A stretch of 62,823 bases of DNA from Spirochaetota bacterium. Its GTDB lineage: Bacteria; Spirochaetota; Spirochaetia; Treponematales; UBA12059. The stretch's first letter is position 1; every line of letters begins with the position of its first letter. Below the pieces are notes generated by a model. The model worked only from the letters and a program-made list of their open reading frames with translations. It searched no databases and was not told the DNA's origin. The position numbers and the translations under genes are program-made. The stretch lies in the NCBI GenBank assembly GCA_029560805.1, contig JAKQKE010000098.1:1-62823 (forward strand), given 5' to 3'. Of the stretch, positions 42,123 through 51,412 are shown piece after piece.

Positions 42123-43718
42123 TCACGGCGCCGTCGGCGCTTCCATCGGAGCGGTCGCCGGCGCCGCAGGCGACGGCGAGCCCGCGAGCGCATCGAGCGA
42201 CACAAGGGCGCCGCGGTACTCGGCCAGCGTGCCGTAGGCCTCGGCCAGCGAGCCGAGCGCCTCGATCATGCCGGTCAGGTACTCCGACTCCGAGCCGCCT
42301 CCGGCCCGCAGGGCCGCCCGCTTCTGCGCCAGGTCGGCCGCCCAGCCCTCCTGCCTGAGCGCCGCGTACTCGAGCCGGGCGCGGCCCAGCTCCATGCCCA
42401 GCCAGGTATCGCGCACAAAGGACCGGATGGCCCGCTCGGCGTCGGCCCGCTGCGCGGCGGCTTCGGCCAGCAAGGCCCGAGCCTTGGCGGCCTCGCCCTC
42501 CTTGACCGCGTTCCCAAAGATATTGCCCGAGGTGCCCACGCTGAAGGTCAACTGATAGTCGTCCTGCCCGAACCAGTCCTTCTCGACGAAGGGCAGGCGC
42601 GAGCCGCCGTACGACAGCTCCACGCGCAGGCCGATGTCTGGCCGGCCCTTCGCCTCGGCCTCGGCCAGGTCGCGCAGGCCGCGCCTGGCCACGAGCTGCG
42701 CCTCGAGCAAGGCCAGGTCGTAGCTGTTCCCGAGGGCCAGCGCGCCAGCTTCCGCCTCGGTCCAGCGCGGCGAGCCGGCGATCGGCGGAGTCATCTCCAG
42801 GTCATCCTTCGATAGAGCGTCGAGGCCAGCCATCGACGCGAGTTCGGCGAGCAATTTGTCCCTACGCTCGTCGAGACGCACTCTGGCTATGTCAATCTCC
42901 TTGAGCTTGATGCGCGCGCCGGCCAAGTCGGCCCGGGTCATGAAGCCGGCCTCAGCGCTCGCCTCGGCCAGTTCGACGAGGCGTCGCCCGATCGTAGCCT
43001 GTAGGCCGAGCATCTCGTCGGCCGCCCGCAGGCAGGCCAGCGCGTCCCAGTCGCCCCGCATCCTGGCGGCCAGCTCGCGCTCGGCCTTGCGCCGCTGCAG
43101 GCCAGCGGCGTCCAGGCCCGCCCGGGCCAGGTCCACCCCGATGGCTATTTTGCCCCAGGTGTACAGCGGCACCTCCCCTATCAGCGCAAAATCATAGTTG
43201 TAGCTCTCCATCCCCTTGTAGATGATCACGTCCTCGGGCGGTATCGAGACGCCCTGGAACGCGCCGAGCTGGCCGGCGGTCAGCGCGATAGGCCCCATGG
43301 GGTTTCCGATATACGTGCCGGAGGTCTCCGCCCTGAGGGTCGGCAGGCGCCTCGCCCTCGCGCCCGCCAGGTCCGCCGCGGCCGCCGCCTCGGCCTCGGC
43401 GAGCGCCCGCAGCCCGGGATTTCGCCCGGCGGCCAACGCCAGTAGCTCGTCGAGCGACCAGGGCGTAAGGCCGTCACCGGCCACGGCCCCCGTGGCGGGC
43501 AGATCGACGACCGGCTCGAACGGCGCAGAGAAGTCTATCGCCGCCCGGTACGCCGAGACCGCCGCCTCGTAGCCGGTCGCGAACGGATCGGCCGGGGACG
43601 TCGCGGACGCGGGCGCCTCGAGGCCGCTCTCCTGCGACACGGATTGCGCCGTCGCCGTCGACGCGGCCCAGGCCAATAGCCCGATGACGGATACCATCAC
43701 CCGCTTCGTCAGGGTCAT
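42123..43718 (-). CDS. TolC family outer-membrane efflux protein
   Basis: The 531-residue protein has a signal peptide (MTLTKRVMVSVIGLLAWAASTATA) and two Ala/Glu/Arg-rich helical repeats of the OEP family (LDELLALAAGRNPGLRALAEAEAAAAADLAGARARRLPTL, then LEAQLVARRGLRDLAEAEAKGRPDI). It should trimerise to a channel in the outer membrane. It is the last gene of the efflux operon and overlaps the lipoprotein gene stop (ATGA). A Pro/Ala-rich C-terminal tail is unusual but short. Confidence 0.9.
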   Translation of the reverse strand: MTLTKRVMVSVIGLLAWAASTATAQSVSQESGLEAPASATSPADPFATGYEAAVSAYRAAIDFSAPFEPVVDLPATGAVAGDGLTPWSLDELLALAAGRNPGLRALAEAEAAAAADLAGARARRLPTLRAETSGTYIGNPMGPIALTAGQLGAFQGVSIPPEDVIIYKGMESYNYDFALIGEVPLYTWGKIAIGVDLARAGLDAAGLQRRKAERELAARMRGDWDALACLRAADEMLGLQATIGRRLVELAEASAEAGFMTRADLAGARIKLKEIDIARVRLDERRDKLLAELASMAGLDALSKDDLEMTPPIAGSPRWTEAEAGALALGNSYDLALLEAQLVARRGLRDLAEAEAKGRPDIGLRVELSYGGSRLPFVEKDWFGQDDYQLTFSVGTSGNIFGNAVKEGEAAKARALLAEAAAQRADAERAIRSFVRDTWLGMELGRARLEYAALRQEGWAADLAQKRAALRAGGGSESEYLTGMIEALGSLAEAYGTLAEYRGALVSLDALAGSPSPAAPATAPMEAPTAP

Positions 43719-45010
43719 GGCGTCGTTACCCGGAGCGTCACGTTGCGCTGCGTGTCCGGCTTAAGAGTATCCAGCTTTCCTGAGACAAGCGTCGCGCCGG
43801 TCGCCGTCATCGTCACATCGACCTCGCCGACCTTCCAATCCGTACTGCCTGACCCATCGCCTATCTCCCAGACAATCGTACCCAGGTCGAAACGGCCGTT
43901 CTCAGTGCTCGCGGTCGTATCGACCGGAGCGCTGTCGGCCGAGTACTCTCGATCCTTAACGGTCAACTCGACGGTGACGCCGTTGATTCCGGTAATACCG
44001 TCGGTGTCATCAACGACACGTCCGGCCACCGTCGCGCTGAAGCGCCAGCGCTGCATCGTCACGGTCGGCGCTGCGCCGAGGACGGCCTCGCCCTCGTCCG
44101 CGTCGTACTCGAGCGTGGCCTGGACGTAGGCGTCCTCATAGTCGCCCTGGGCCGCCGTCTTGCCGTCGCGGTCGAGGTCGGCGCCAAGCATGACGGCGGT
44201 GCCGTTCGTGAACGAGGTGGAGCCCTCATCGTCGTTGCATCGGTAGTTCGTCAATACGTAGGTGATCCTGACCGGCGCGTTATTATGGGTCGCGTGCGTC
44301 GCGCGGTCGGGCCTCATCGGGAAGCGCACGGTCGCGACCCAGGCGCCGTCGGCGTCGGAGCTCGTCGTCGCGGTCGGAGCCGTGGGATAGACGATGTCCG
44401 TGAAGCCGCCGGAGGCGTCATAGGCCCAGGACTCGGCAACGTAGAAGTTGACCGTCACACCGCCGAGTCCCTTGTCGTCCTTCCAGTCCAGCACCGTCCC
44501 CGCGAGCCGCCCCTCGTTCCAGAGGTCCTCGATCTTGATGTAGTCGAGCCGGTTGGTCACGTCGGAGACGACGTAGAGCGGGGTCGGGTTCTTCCAGAGG
44601 CCGTAATCGGGGTGATAGATCAGGAAAAACACCTCGTCGCGGTCGGCGGTCTTGCCGTATTTCGGGAACAGGGACTCCCAGATGAAGCCGGTGAAGTCGT
44701 AGCCGCCGTCGGCGTCGGTAACGGTGCTCTGGAAGTACCCGCGCTCGGTTCGCGCCGAGCCGTCGGGCAGGGTGGACTCGTCGCCGTCGACGAAGGAAGC
44801 GTAGTCGGCGTCGCGGGCCTTGTCGTCGGTATAGAGGAATAGCTTGGCGTCGGCCACGCCGGTCGTCGTCCCGTCGTCCCAGTCCTCCAGGTCGATGATC
44901 GAACCCTGGATCGACGAGCGGAAAACCGCCGAGCACGACGCGGCCAGGCCGGCCGCCACCGCGATGATGATGAGCGCCGCGATCCGGCGCGTTGTCGCTA
45001 GATTACTCAT
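43715..45010 (-). CDS. lipoprotein with repeated beta-sandwich (carboxypeptidase-regulatory-like) domains
   Basis: The 431-residue protein has a signal peptide and lipobox AASC (Cys at about residue 26). Three or so segments then resemble carboxypeptidase-regulatory or prealbumin-like folds: IQGSIIDLEDWDDGTTTGVADAKLFLY, LAGTVLDWKDDKGLGGVTVNFY and VAGRVVDDTDGITGINGVTVELT. Each ends in a GxYDF- or GRFDLG-like strand. It lies between the RND pump and TolC genes with overlapping codons on both sides, so it is probably a fixed part of this efflux system. Its role is unknown. Confidence 0.8.
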   Translation of the reverse strand: MSNLATTRRIAALIIIAVAAGLAASCSAVFRSSIQGSIIDLEDWDDGTTTGVADAKLFLYTDDKARDADYASFVDGDESTLPDGSARTERGYFQSTVTDADGGYDFTGFIWESLFPKYGKTADRDEVFFLIYHPDYGLWKNPTPLYVVSDVTNRLDYIKIEDLWNEGRLAGTVLDWKDDKGLGGVTVNFYVAESWAYDASGGFTDIVYPTAPTATTSSDADGAWVATVRFPMRPDRATHATHNNAPVRITYVLTNYRCNDDEGSTSFTNGTAVMLGADLDRDGKTAAQGDYEDAYVQATLEYDADEGEAVLGAAPTVTMQRWRFSATVAGRVVDDTDGITGINGVTVELTVKDREYSADSAPVDTTASTENGRFDLGTIVWEIGDGSGSTDWKVGEVDVTMTATGATLVSGKLDTLKPDTQRNVTLRVTTP

Positions 45011-48000
45011 TGATCTCGAGCTCCGTCGCGGCCGTGGCCGCCGATTGGATGAAGCGGGAGCCCCGTTCGAGGCTCTCGTATAGTACGGGTATGATGACGA
45101 GGGTGATGACGGTCGAAGACAGGAGCCCGCCGAAGATGGCCTGGCCGAGCGGCGCGTAGACCTCGGAGCCGTTGCCGTGGGCCAGGGCCATCGGCAGCAC
45201 GCCGAACAGCGTGGTCAGGGCGGTCATCAGGATGGGCCTGAGACGGTTGGCGCAGCCCTGCAGAATAGCTTCCCGCAGCTCCAGGCCGTAGTCCCGCCTG
45301 AGCTGGTTGATGTAGTCGACCATGACGATGGCGTTGTTCACGACGGTGCCTCCGAGCGCTATGACCGCGAGCATCGCGATGATCGACATGGACGAGCCGA
45401 ACAGGTAGAGGCCCAGCACGACCCCGATCAGGCAGAACGGTATCGAGGCCATGATGATGAGCGGCTGCATGAAGCGCTCGAACTGGATGACCATGACCGA
45501 GTAGACCAGGAACACCGCGATGGCCAGAGCCAGCGCAAGGCTGCCGAGCGACTCGCCTATGAGCTCGCTGGTGCCGGTCGTCCGGTACTTGACGCCGTAG
45601 GGCAGCGACAGGCCGGACATCGCGGCCTCCATCCTGGAGCTGACGCCGGCCTGGTCCTCGCTGCGCAGGTAGCCGCGCACCTCGACGGAGAAATTACGGT
45701 CCTTGCGGTCTATCCTGGACAGGGCCGGCCGAGACTCGACGGTGGAGAACGCGGCGAAGCTGACGAGGCGGCCGTCCTGGGTGCGTATCGACAGGCGGTT
45801 CAGCGTGTCGTCGTCGATGCGCTCGGAAGCCACGTCGGAGATCACGCGGATCGGGTAGTCGTCGCCGCCGACGCGAAGCGTGCCGGCGTCCATGCCCCCG
45901 AACAGGATGCGGCTCGTGACGCCGGCCTCGTACGGCGTCACGCCGAGCGCGCCCATGTAGGACTGGCTCAGCTCGGCGTACAGCTGCTGGGCGTCCATGC
46001 GCACCGACAGGTCCGTCTTGAACACGTCGGGGTCGCGGGCCAGGAGGTCGCGGGCCAGCCTGGCCGTCTCGGTGACGGCGTCCAGGTCGGTGCCGTACAC
46101 CTCCATCTGAAAGCCCTGGCCGCCGGTGCCCAGGGCGAGTAGCGAGTCGAAGCCACCGTTCAGCACCGTCGCGTCGCAGTCGGGCAGGCTCCTCGACAAG
46201 GCGTCCTGCACCAGGGGGAGGATTTCCTGGACGGTACGCTCCCTGGCCTCGCTCGGCACGAGCCGGATGCGTCCGAAGGCGCGGTTCGGCGTGCCGGTCA
46301 TCGAGATGGCCCCGGTAGCGCCGACGTAATAGACCGACGCCTCGATCTCCGGCACGAGGGACGCGACCAGCGCATCCAGCTCGTCGACCTTGGCCATCGT
46401 GCGCTCGAGCGAATAGCCCGCCGGCGTCTCGATATGGAGCTCGAACTCGCCGGTATCGGTCGGCGGAAGGAAGCTGATCTTGAGCACGGTCAGGAGCAGG
46501 GCGCTCGCGACCAGCAGCGCGACGGCCGAGAGCAGGGTGAAGGCCTTGTTGCCGAGCGCCGCGACGAGCAGCCGCCGATATGCGCGCTCGAGCCGGTCGA
46601 AGGCCCGGTCGATCGCCGCCTCTACGGCCTTGAGGGCCTTGGGCCGGCGCATCTGATCCTCGCGCTTCAAGATGAGCGACGCCAGCCACGGCACGACGAT
46701 GACCGATACCAGAGCCGAGGCCGCCAGAGCGAAGACGATGGCCAGGGACAGGTCGTTCATGATGATGCCGATGATGCCGGTCAGGAACAGGAGCGGCGCG
46801 AACACGCAGACGCTCGTCGTCGTCGACGCCAACACGGCGCCGCCGACCTCGCTGGCGCCGGTCATCGCCGCCAGCCGGCGATCGCCCGACTTCTTGAACT
46901 TCTGGTAGGTATTCTCCAGGACGACGATGGAGTTGTCGACTATCATGCCGATCGCGACGGTCATGCCCGACAGCGACAGCAGGTTGAGCGAGCGCCCGGT
47001 GCCGTACAGGCCGAGGATCGCGAACAGGATCGACAGGGGAATGGACAGGCTGATGATGATCGTCGCGCGTATATCGTGCAGCACGAGCACGATCACGAGG
47101 ATGGTCAAGGCCAGGCCGGTCAGAGCCGTCTCGACGACGGTGCCGAGCGAGCGCGAGGTGATCTCGCTCTGGTCGCTGATCACCGCGTACCGTATTGTGC
47201 CGCCAGACTCGCTCCCGATCTCGTCGAGCACCGCCCTGGCCCGCGTGGAGATCTCCAGCGTATCGCCCTCGTCGCGCTTCATCACGTCGACCATCACGTA
47301 GTCGTCGCCGCCGGAGCGTACGCGGATATCGCGGGGCTCAGGCTCCAGGGTGATCGCCGCGACGTCCTTGAGGAAGATGTACGACCCGTCCCCGAAGCCG
47401 ACCGTCAGGTTCCGGAGGTCGTCCAGGTCGGAGAACGATCCGTCGGTGGTGAAGGACAGCTCGCGGGACCGGTAGCTCGCGTTGCCGGCGGGCACGTTCA
47501 GGTTGTTGTAGCGCAACGCTTCGTAGATCTGCAGGGCCGACAGGCCGCGCGACTCGAGCTCGGTCGCGTTCAGCGTGATCCTCGCCTCGCGCCTGGAACC
47601 TCCGACGAGGTTAATCTTGGACACTCCGGGGATGCGCGCCAGGGCCGGGCTCAGCCTCGTCTCCAGGTAGTCGGTCAGGCGCTCGGCGTCCATGTCCCCC
47701 CGCACCCGGACCGAGAAGACCGGCAGGAAGCCGCTCGCCTCGGCGATGAAAACCACGGGCGCCCCCTCGATGCCGCTCGGCAGGTCGTTCGCGATGCCGT
47801 TCAGTAGCTCGCGGATCTGCGGCAGTTTGGAACCGACATCGACATCGGCGCGGAACTCGAGGGATACCGTCGAGTACGAGTCAGCGCTTGACGACGACAT
47901 TTCGGTGACGCCGGCCAGGCTGGATAGCTGGTTCTCGATCTTCCTGGTGATGTCCCGCTCCACGTCCTTGGCGCCGGCGCCGGGATAGACCGTCAGCACG

Positions 48001-48137
48001 GTCGCGATCGGCAGGCCGACCGGCGGTATCATCTCGGAGTTCAGCGACGAGCCGGCGATCAGGCCGAATACCACCAGGCCAGCCAGCAGGATCGTGACGA
48101 CGGCGGGGTGCTTGACGGAGAAATCGGACAGTATCAT
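45003..48137 (-). CDS. RND family efflux pump, inner-membrane subunit
   Basis: The 1044-residue protein is of the hydrophobe/amphiphile efflux class, with twelve helices and two large periplasmic loops. The start MILSDFSVKHPAVVTILLAGLVVFGLIAG and YPGAGAKDVERDITRKIE are typical. In helix 4 it has GMIVDNSIVVLENTYQKF, an Asp-Asn pair where E. coli AcrB has Asp-Asp, as seen in many non-proteobacterial pumps. It exports compounds using the proton gradient. The start overlaps the adaptor stop (ATGA). The upstream open frame is the adaptor gene in another frame. Confidence 0.93.
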   Translation of the reverse strand: MILSDFSVKHPAVVTILLAGLVVFGLIAGSSLNSEMIPPVGLPIATVLTVYPGAGAKDVERDITRKIENQLSSLAGVTEMSSSSADSYSTVSLEFRADVDVGSKLPQIRELLNGIANDLPSGIEGAPVVFIAEASGFLPVFSVRVRGDMDAERLTDYLETRLSPALARIPGVSKINLVGGSRREARITLNATELESRGLSALQIYEALRYNNLNVPAGNASYRSRELSFTTDGSFSDLDDLRNLTVGFGDGSYIFLKDVAAITLEPEPRDIRVRSGGDDYVMVDVMKRDEGDTLEISTRARAVLDEIGSESGGTIRYAVISDQSEITSRSLGTVVETALTGLALTILVIVLVLHDIRATIIISLSIPLSILFAILGLYGTGRSLNLLSLSGMTVAIGMIVDNSIVVLENTYQKFKKSGDRRLAAMTGASEVGGAVLASTTTSVCVFAPLLFLTGIIGIIMNDLSLAIVFALAASALVSVIVVPWLASLILKREDQMRRPKALKAVEAAIDRAFDRLERAYRRLLVAALGNKAFTLLSAVALLVASALLLTVLKISFLPPTDTGEFELHIETPAGYSLERTMAKVDELDALVASLVPEIEASVYYVGATGAISMTGTPNRAFGRIRLVPSEARERTVQEILPLVQDALSRSLPDCDATVLNGGFDSLLALGTGGQGFQMEVYGTDLDAVTETARLARDLLARDPDVFKTDLSVRMDAQQLYAELSQSYMGALGVTPYEAGVTSRILFGGMDAGTLRVGGDDYPIRVISDVASERIDDDTLNRLSIRTQDGRLVSFAAFSTVESRPALSRIDRKDRNFSVEVRGYLRSEDQAGVSSRMEAAMSGLSLPYGVKYRTTGTSELIGESLGSLALALAIAVFLVYSVMVIQFERFMQPLIIMASIPFCLIGVVLGLYLFGSSMSIIAMLAVIALGGTVVNNAIVMVDYINQLRRDYGLELREAILQGCANRLRPILMTALTTLFGVLPMALAHGNGSEVYAPLGQAIFGGLLSSTVITLVIIPVLYESLERGSRFIQSAATAATELEINE

Positions 48138-49216
48138 CGGTCGGCTTCCTGTGGCGCCACCACGGTCACCGGCGAGCCCTCGCTCGCGAAGTACTGGCCC
48201 TCGACGATCACGTCGCGAGCCGCCCATTCCCGGGGCACCGCGAACGCTGCGTCCGACGCCGCGTCCGGCGCGAAGGGCAGGCTCCTGGCCAGGCCGTCGT
48301 CAACCCACCAGAGCCGTCCGTCGCCGGACAGCGCCTCGTAGGGCAGGGTATGGACGCCAGGCCACCGGGCCAGCTCGAACACGACCGATACGAACATGCC
48401 CGGCCGGAGTAGCTCTGGCGAGCCGCCTATCGACACGACGACCTCGAAGTTCTTCGTCTCGGCGGACACGAAGGGGCTGACGCTGCGGATGACGCCGGGG
48501 TACTCGTCGCCGCCCTCGCGCCGTATCGCTATGCGCATGGACTCGCGCATGGAGCCGAAGGACTCGTAGTAGCGCTCCGGCACGCGGGCCCGCACGACCA
48601 GGTCGCCCAGGTCGCCTATCGTCACGAGAGGGCGCTCGGGCGCCGCTATGCTGCCGGCGCTCAGGTGCTTGACGAGCACCACGCCGGCTATCGGGCTCTT
48701 GACGCTCGCGTAGTCGAGCTGGATGCGGGCCAGCTCGTACTGGGACGAGTAGGCCTCGTACTGGCCCTTGGCCTGCTCGTAGCTCTGCTGGGTCGCGGCG
48801 TTGGCGCGGTAGAGCTGACCGACGCGCTCGTACGACGACTTGGCCGACAGGTAGGCCGCCTCGGCCTGCTTGAGCTGTAGCTCGAAGCGTTGCGCGTCTA
48901 TCCTGGCCACGACCTGCCCGGCGGCCACCGTCTGCCCGACCTCGACCGGCAGCTCCTGCAGGATGCCCGAGACGAGCGGGACCACGGTGACCATCGTCTC
49001 GGACTCGACGTGGGCATTCAGCTTGAGCGTCTTGACCAGGTCGCCGTAGGCGGGACGCATGACGCGGACCGGTACCGGCGGCGCCTCGGGCCGCTCCGGC
49101 TCCTGGCCGGACGATATGAGCCAGAACGCCGTAGCCCCGGCGACGAGCGCCAATGGCACGAGCCAGCGGAGCGTCATGATGGCCGGACCGCGGCGCGCGC
49201 GGCTATTCGCTTCCAT
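48134..49216 (-). CDS. RND efflux periplasmic adaptor (membrane fusion protein)
   Basis: The 360-residue protein has an N-terminal membrane anchor (LRWLVPLALVAGATAFWLI). A lipoyl domain halves around a helical hairpin (VSGILQELPVEVGQTVAAGQVVARID; AAYLSAKSSYERVGQLYRANAATQQSYEQAK), and a beta-barrel follows (VVRARVPERYYESF). It bridges the RND pump and TolC. GGGGGCGACG precedes the ATG. The TetR gene ends nine bases upstream. Confidence 0.92.
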   Translation of the reverse strand: MEANSRARRGPAIMTLRWLVPLALVAGATAFWLISSGQEPERPEAPPVPVRVMRPAYGDLVKTLKLNAHVESETMVTVVPLVSGILQELPVEVGQTVAAGQVVARIDAQRFELQLKQAEAAYLSAKSSYERVGQLYRANAATQQSYEQAKGQYEAYSSQYELARIQLDYASVKSPIAGVVLVKHLSAGSIAAPERPLVTIGDLGDLVVRARVPERYYESFGSMRESMRIAIRREGGDEYPGVIRSVSPFVSAETKNFEVVVSIGGSPELLRPGMFVSVVFELARWPGVHTLPYEALSGDGRLWWVDDGLARSLPFAPDAASDAAFAVPREWAARDVIVEGQYFASEGSPVTVVAPQEADR

Positions 49217-49225
49217 CGTCGCCCC

Positions 49226-49843
49226 CTATCCGAGCAGCGGCGAGCCGCGCATGGCCTCGGCTCCGGTAGGCGTCAGGATACCGCCGACCAGAGCCTTAAG
49301 CGAATCGGTCAGGATGTCGACGCGCGTGAACGGCTCGTCCTCGATACCGGCTAGTACCGCCAGGCCCGAGACGATGTTGATGATCACGTAGGTCAGCCGG
49401 CGCGCGTCGAAGTCGTCTCGCACGAGCCCCTCGTCGATGGCGTCCTGCACGATGCCCGCGATGAAGTCGTGGAGCCGAGCCTGGAGGTCGGCCCTGAACC
49501 CCGGCAGGTCCAGGCTGGCGGCCATCGAGCCGGCCGCTCCGGCGCGTCGCTGATTCTTGAGTTCGGCGTAGGCGCGCTCGACGATGGCGTTGAGCTTGGT
49601 GACGAAGGGTAGCGACGCGTCTGCGGCTATAACCCCCAGATCGGCGAGCAGGCCGTCCATCCACGCGGCCGCGGCCACGTCTATCAGCGCGTACTTGCCA
49701 TCGAAATGGTTGTATACGGTCTTACGGCTTACGCCGGCGCGGTCGGCTGCAGCCTCGACCGTCAGCCCCTCAGGGCCGCGCTCGCGTATGATCGCCGTCG
49801 CCGCCTCCAGGATCCTCTCTCTCGTCGTATCGAGCATTGTCAT
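49226..49843 (-). CDS. TetR/AcrR family repressor of the RND efflux operon
   Basis: The 205-residue protein starts MTMLDTTRERILEAATAIIRERG. Its helix-turn-helix is LTVEAAADRAGVSRKTVYNHFDGKYALI at about 28-55, and a C-terminal ligand domain follows. The TVYNHFDGKYAL recognition region is classical. ATG 49837 is an alternative with better ribosome-site spacing. It is the first gene of the efflux operon and has a 29-bp palindrome on its promoter, so pump substrates probably relieve repression. Confidence 0.9.
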   Translation of the reverse strand: MTMLDTTRERILEAATAIIRERGPEGLTVEAAADRAGVSRKTVYNHFDGKYALIDVAAAAWMDGLLADLGVIAADASLPFVTKLNAIVERAYAELKNQRRAGAAGSMAASLDLPGFRADLQARLHDFIAGIVQDAIDEGLVRDDFDARRLTYVIINIVSGLAVLAGIEDEPFTRVDILTDSLKALVGGILTPTGAEAMRGSPLLG

Positions 49844-49852
49844 AGTCCTTCC

Positions 49853-49881
49853 ACATATTACACAGTTGCTGTGTAATATGT
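49853..49881 (-). promoter_or_regulatory. 29-bp TetR operator and promoter of the efflux operon
   Basis: ACATATTACACAG (49853-49865) and its exact complement CTGTGTAATATGT (49869-49881) flank TTG, a perfect dyad. On the minus strand a TTGAAA box at about 49905-49900 is followed after 17 bases by CATATT inside the dyad, so the operator would cover the -10 region and start site. Confidence 0.82.
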
Positions 49882-49995
49882 TACCTCCTGGTACACATTT
49901 CAATAGCTTTTGTGTAAAATCGGTGAAAAGCTCGCGCAAACCCGAGCTTGCGGCTAAAGCGCTAAGCGGATAGACTGGCTGGCCGGAGGACGCAT

Positions 49996-50490
49996 ATGGA
50001 GACGAGGATCGAGGCCGTCCAACTCTCGTGGACGGACGGCGCTAACATCATCGTTGGTCAGTCGCACTTCATCAAGACGGTCGAAGATATTGCTGAAATC
50101 ATGGCCACCTCGGTCCCGGGGGCCAGGTACGGGCTAGCCTTCAATGAGGCCTCAGGGCCTTGCCTGGTCAGGACCGCGGGTAACGACGAGGGGCTCGTCA
50201 GGGACGCGACGGCCTGCGCGCTCGCGACCGGCGCGGGCCACACCTTCTACCTGGTGCTCGGTGCCGGGGCCTATCCGATCAACGTCCTGGACCGGGTCAA
50301 AGCTTGCCAGGAGGTCTGCCGCATATTCTGCGCCACGGCCAATCCCGTCCAGGCCGTCGTTGCCAGAACGGCCCAGGGCTCAGGATTGCTTGGCGTCATC
50401 GACGGCTCGTCGCCAGCCGGTGTCGAGGGCCCCGCGGACAAGGCCGAGCGCATCGGCATGCTCAGAGCCTTCGGCTATAAATTCGCGTAA
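49996..50490 (+). CDS. adenosine-specific kinase family protein (PF04008)
   Basis: The 164-residue protein matches the adenosine-specific kinase family along its whole length: NIIVGQSHFIKTVEDIAEIM, GLAFNEASGPCLVRTAGND, GAGHTFYLVLG, PINVLDRVKACQEVCRIFCATANPVQ and GLLGVIDGSSPAGVE. Members bind adenosine and nucleotides, but the physiological role is not firmly known. GGAGGACGCAT precedes the ATG. It heads a plus-strand gene group, divergent from the efflux operon. Confidence 0.88.
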   Translation: METRIEAVQLSWTDGANIIVGQSHFIKTVEDIAEIMATSVPGARYGLAFNEASGPCLVRTAGNDEGLVRDATACALATGAGHTFYLVLGAGAYPINVLDRVKACQEVCRIFCATANPVQAVVARTAQGSGLLGVIDGSSPAGVEGPADKAERIGMLRAFGYKFA

Positions 50491-50527
50491 GGCCGCGGTC
50501 GCGCCGCGCGTTATCTCGGAGGGATTC

Positions 50528-51412
50528 ATGCACGTTTCAGGCACCACCATAGCGTTCATCGGCACCGGCGTCATGGGCGCCAGCATGGCCGGCCACCTGC
50601 TCAGGGCCGGCGCGACGGTACGCGTCTATAACCGGACCAAGTCCAAGGCCGACCCGCTCTTGTCGGCCGGAGCGCTCTGGGCCGAGTCGCCGGCCGAGGC
50701 CGTCAAGGGCGCGTCGGTCGTCTTCACGATGCTCGGCTATCCGTCGGACGTCGAGCAGGTCTACCTCGGCTCGGGCGGCATCATAGCCGCCTCGGCGCCC
50801 GGCGCCGTCCTCGTCGACTTCACGACGAGCGACCCCGCTCTCGCGGCGCGCATTTCGGCCGCCGCGGCGGCTTCCGGCAGGTCCGCGATCGATGCCCCGG
50901 TATCCGGCGGCGACACGGGCGCGCGCAACGCCACGCTATCGATCATGGTCGGCGGCGACGAGGCTACGTTCTCGGCGGTCAAGCCGTTCTTCGACGTGGT
51001 CGGCAAGACCGCCGTGCTACAGGGCGGGCCCGGCGCCGGCCAGCATACCAAGATGGCCAACCAGATATCGGTGGCAGCGTCGCTCATCGGCGCTGTCGAA
51101 TCGATGACCTACGCCCGGAACGCGGGCCTCGACCCGCGCCGGGTGCTTGACAGCATCGGCGGCGGGGCGGCCCAGAGCTGGCAGCTCGTCGGCATGGCGC
51201 CGCGCATGCTCGACGGCGACTTCAAGCCCGGATTCTATTCGAAGCACTTCCTTAAGGACCTGCGGATCGCCCTCGACTCCGCCAAAGCGATGGGCCTCGA
51301 GCTGCCGCTCCTGGCGCTCGCCGAGAGCCTCTTCGAGCGCATGCAGGAGAAGGGCTTCGGCGACTTAGGCACGCAGGCCCTGTACAGACTCTACCAGGGC
51401 GGCGGCATCTGA
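50528..51412 (+). CDS. beta-hydroxyacid dehydrogenase (3-hydroxyisobutyrate dehydrogenase family)
   Basis: The 294-residue protein has the dinucleotide loop IAFIGTGVMGASMAGHLLRAG, the substrate motif IDAPVSGGDTGARNATLSIMVGG and the catalytic Lys in GPGAGQHTKMANQISVAA. It should reversibly oxidise a beta-hydroxyacid such as 3-hydroxyisobutyrate or tartronate semialdehyde. Which one is not clear. GGAGGG precedes the ATG. The stop shares one base with the next start (TGATG). Confidence 0.9.
   Translation: MHVSGTTIAFIGTGVMGASMAGHLLRAGATVRVYNRTKSKADPLLSAGALWAESPAEAVKGASVVFTMLGYPSDVEQVYLGSGGIIAASAPGAVLVDFTTSDPALAARISAAAAASGRSAIDAPVSGGDTGARNATLSIMVGGDEATFSAVKPFFDVVGKTAVLQGGPGAGQHTKMANQISVAASLIGAVESMTYARNAGLDPRRVLDSIGGGAAQSWQLVGMAPRMLDGDFKPGFYSKHFLKDLRIALDSAKAMGLELPLLALAESLFERMQEKGFGDLGTQALYRLYQGGGI

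Noticed and set aside
46434-47807. 457-codon plus-strand frame opposite the RND pump
   Set aside because: The RND gene is complete on the minus strand; the Asp/Arg/Gln-rich product has no fold-like pattern.
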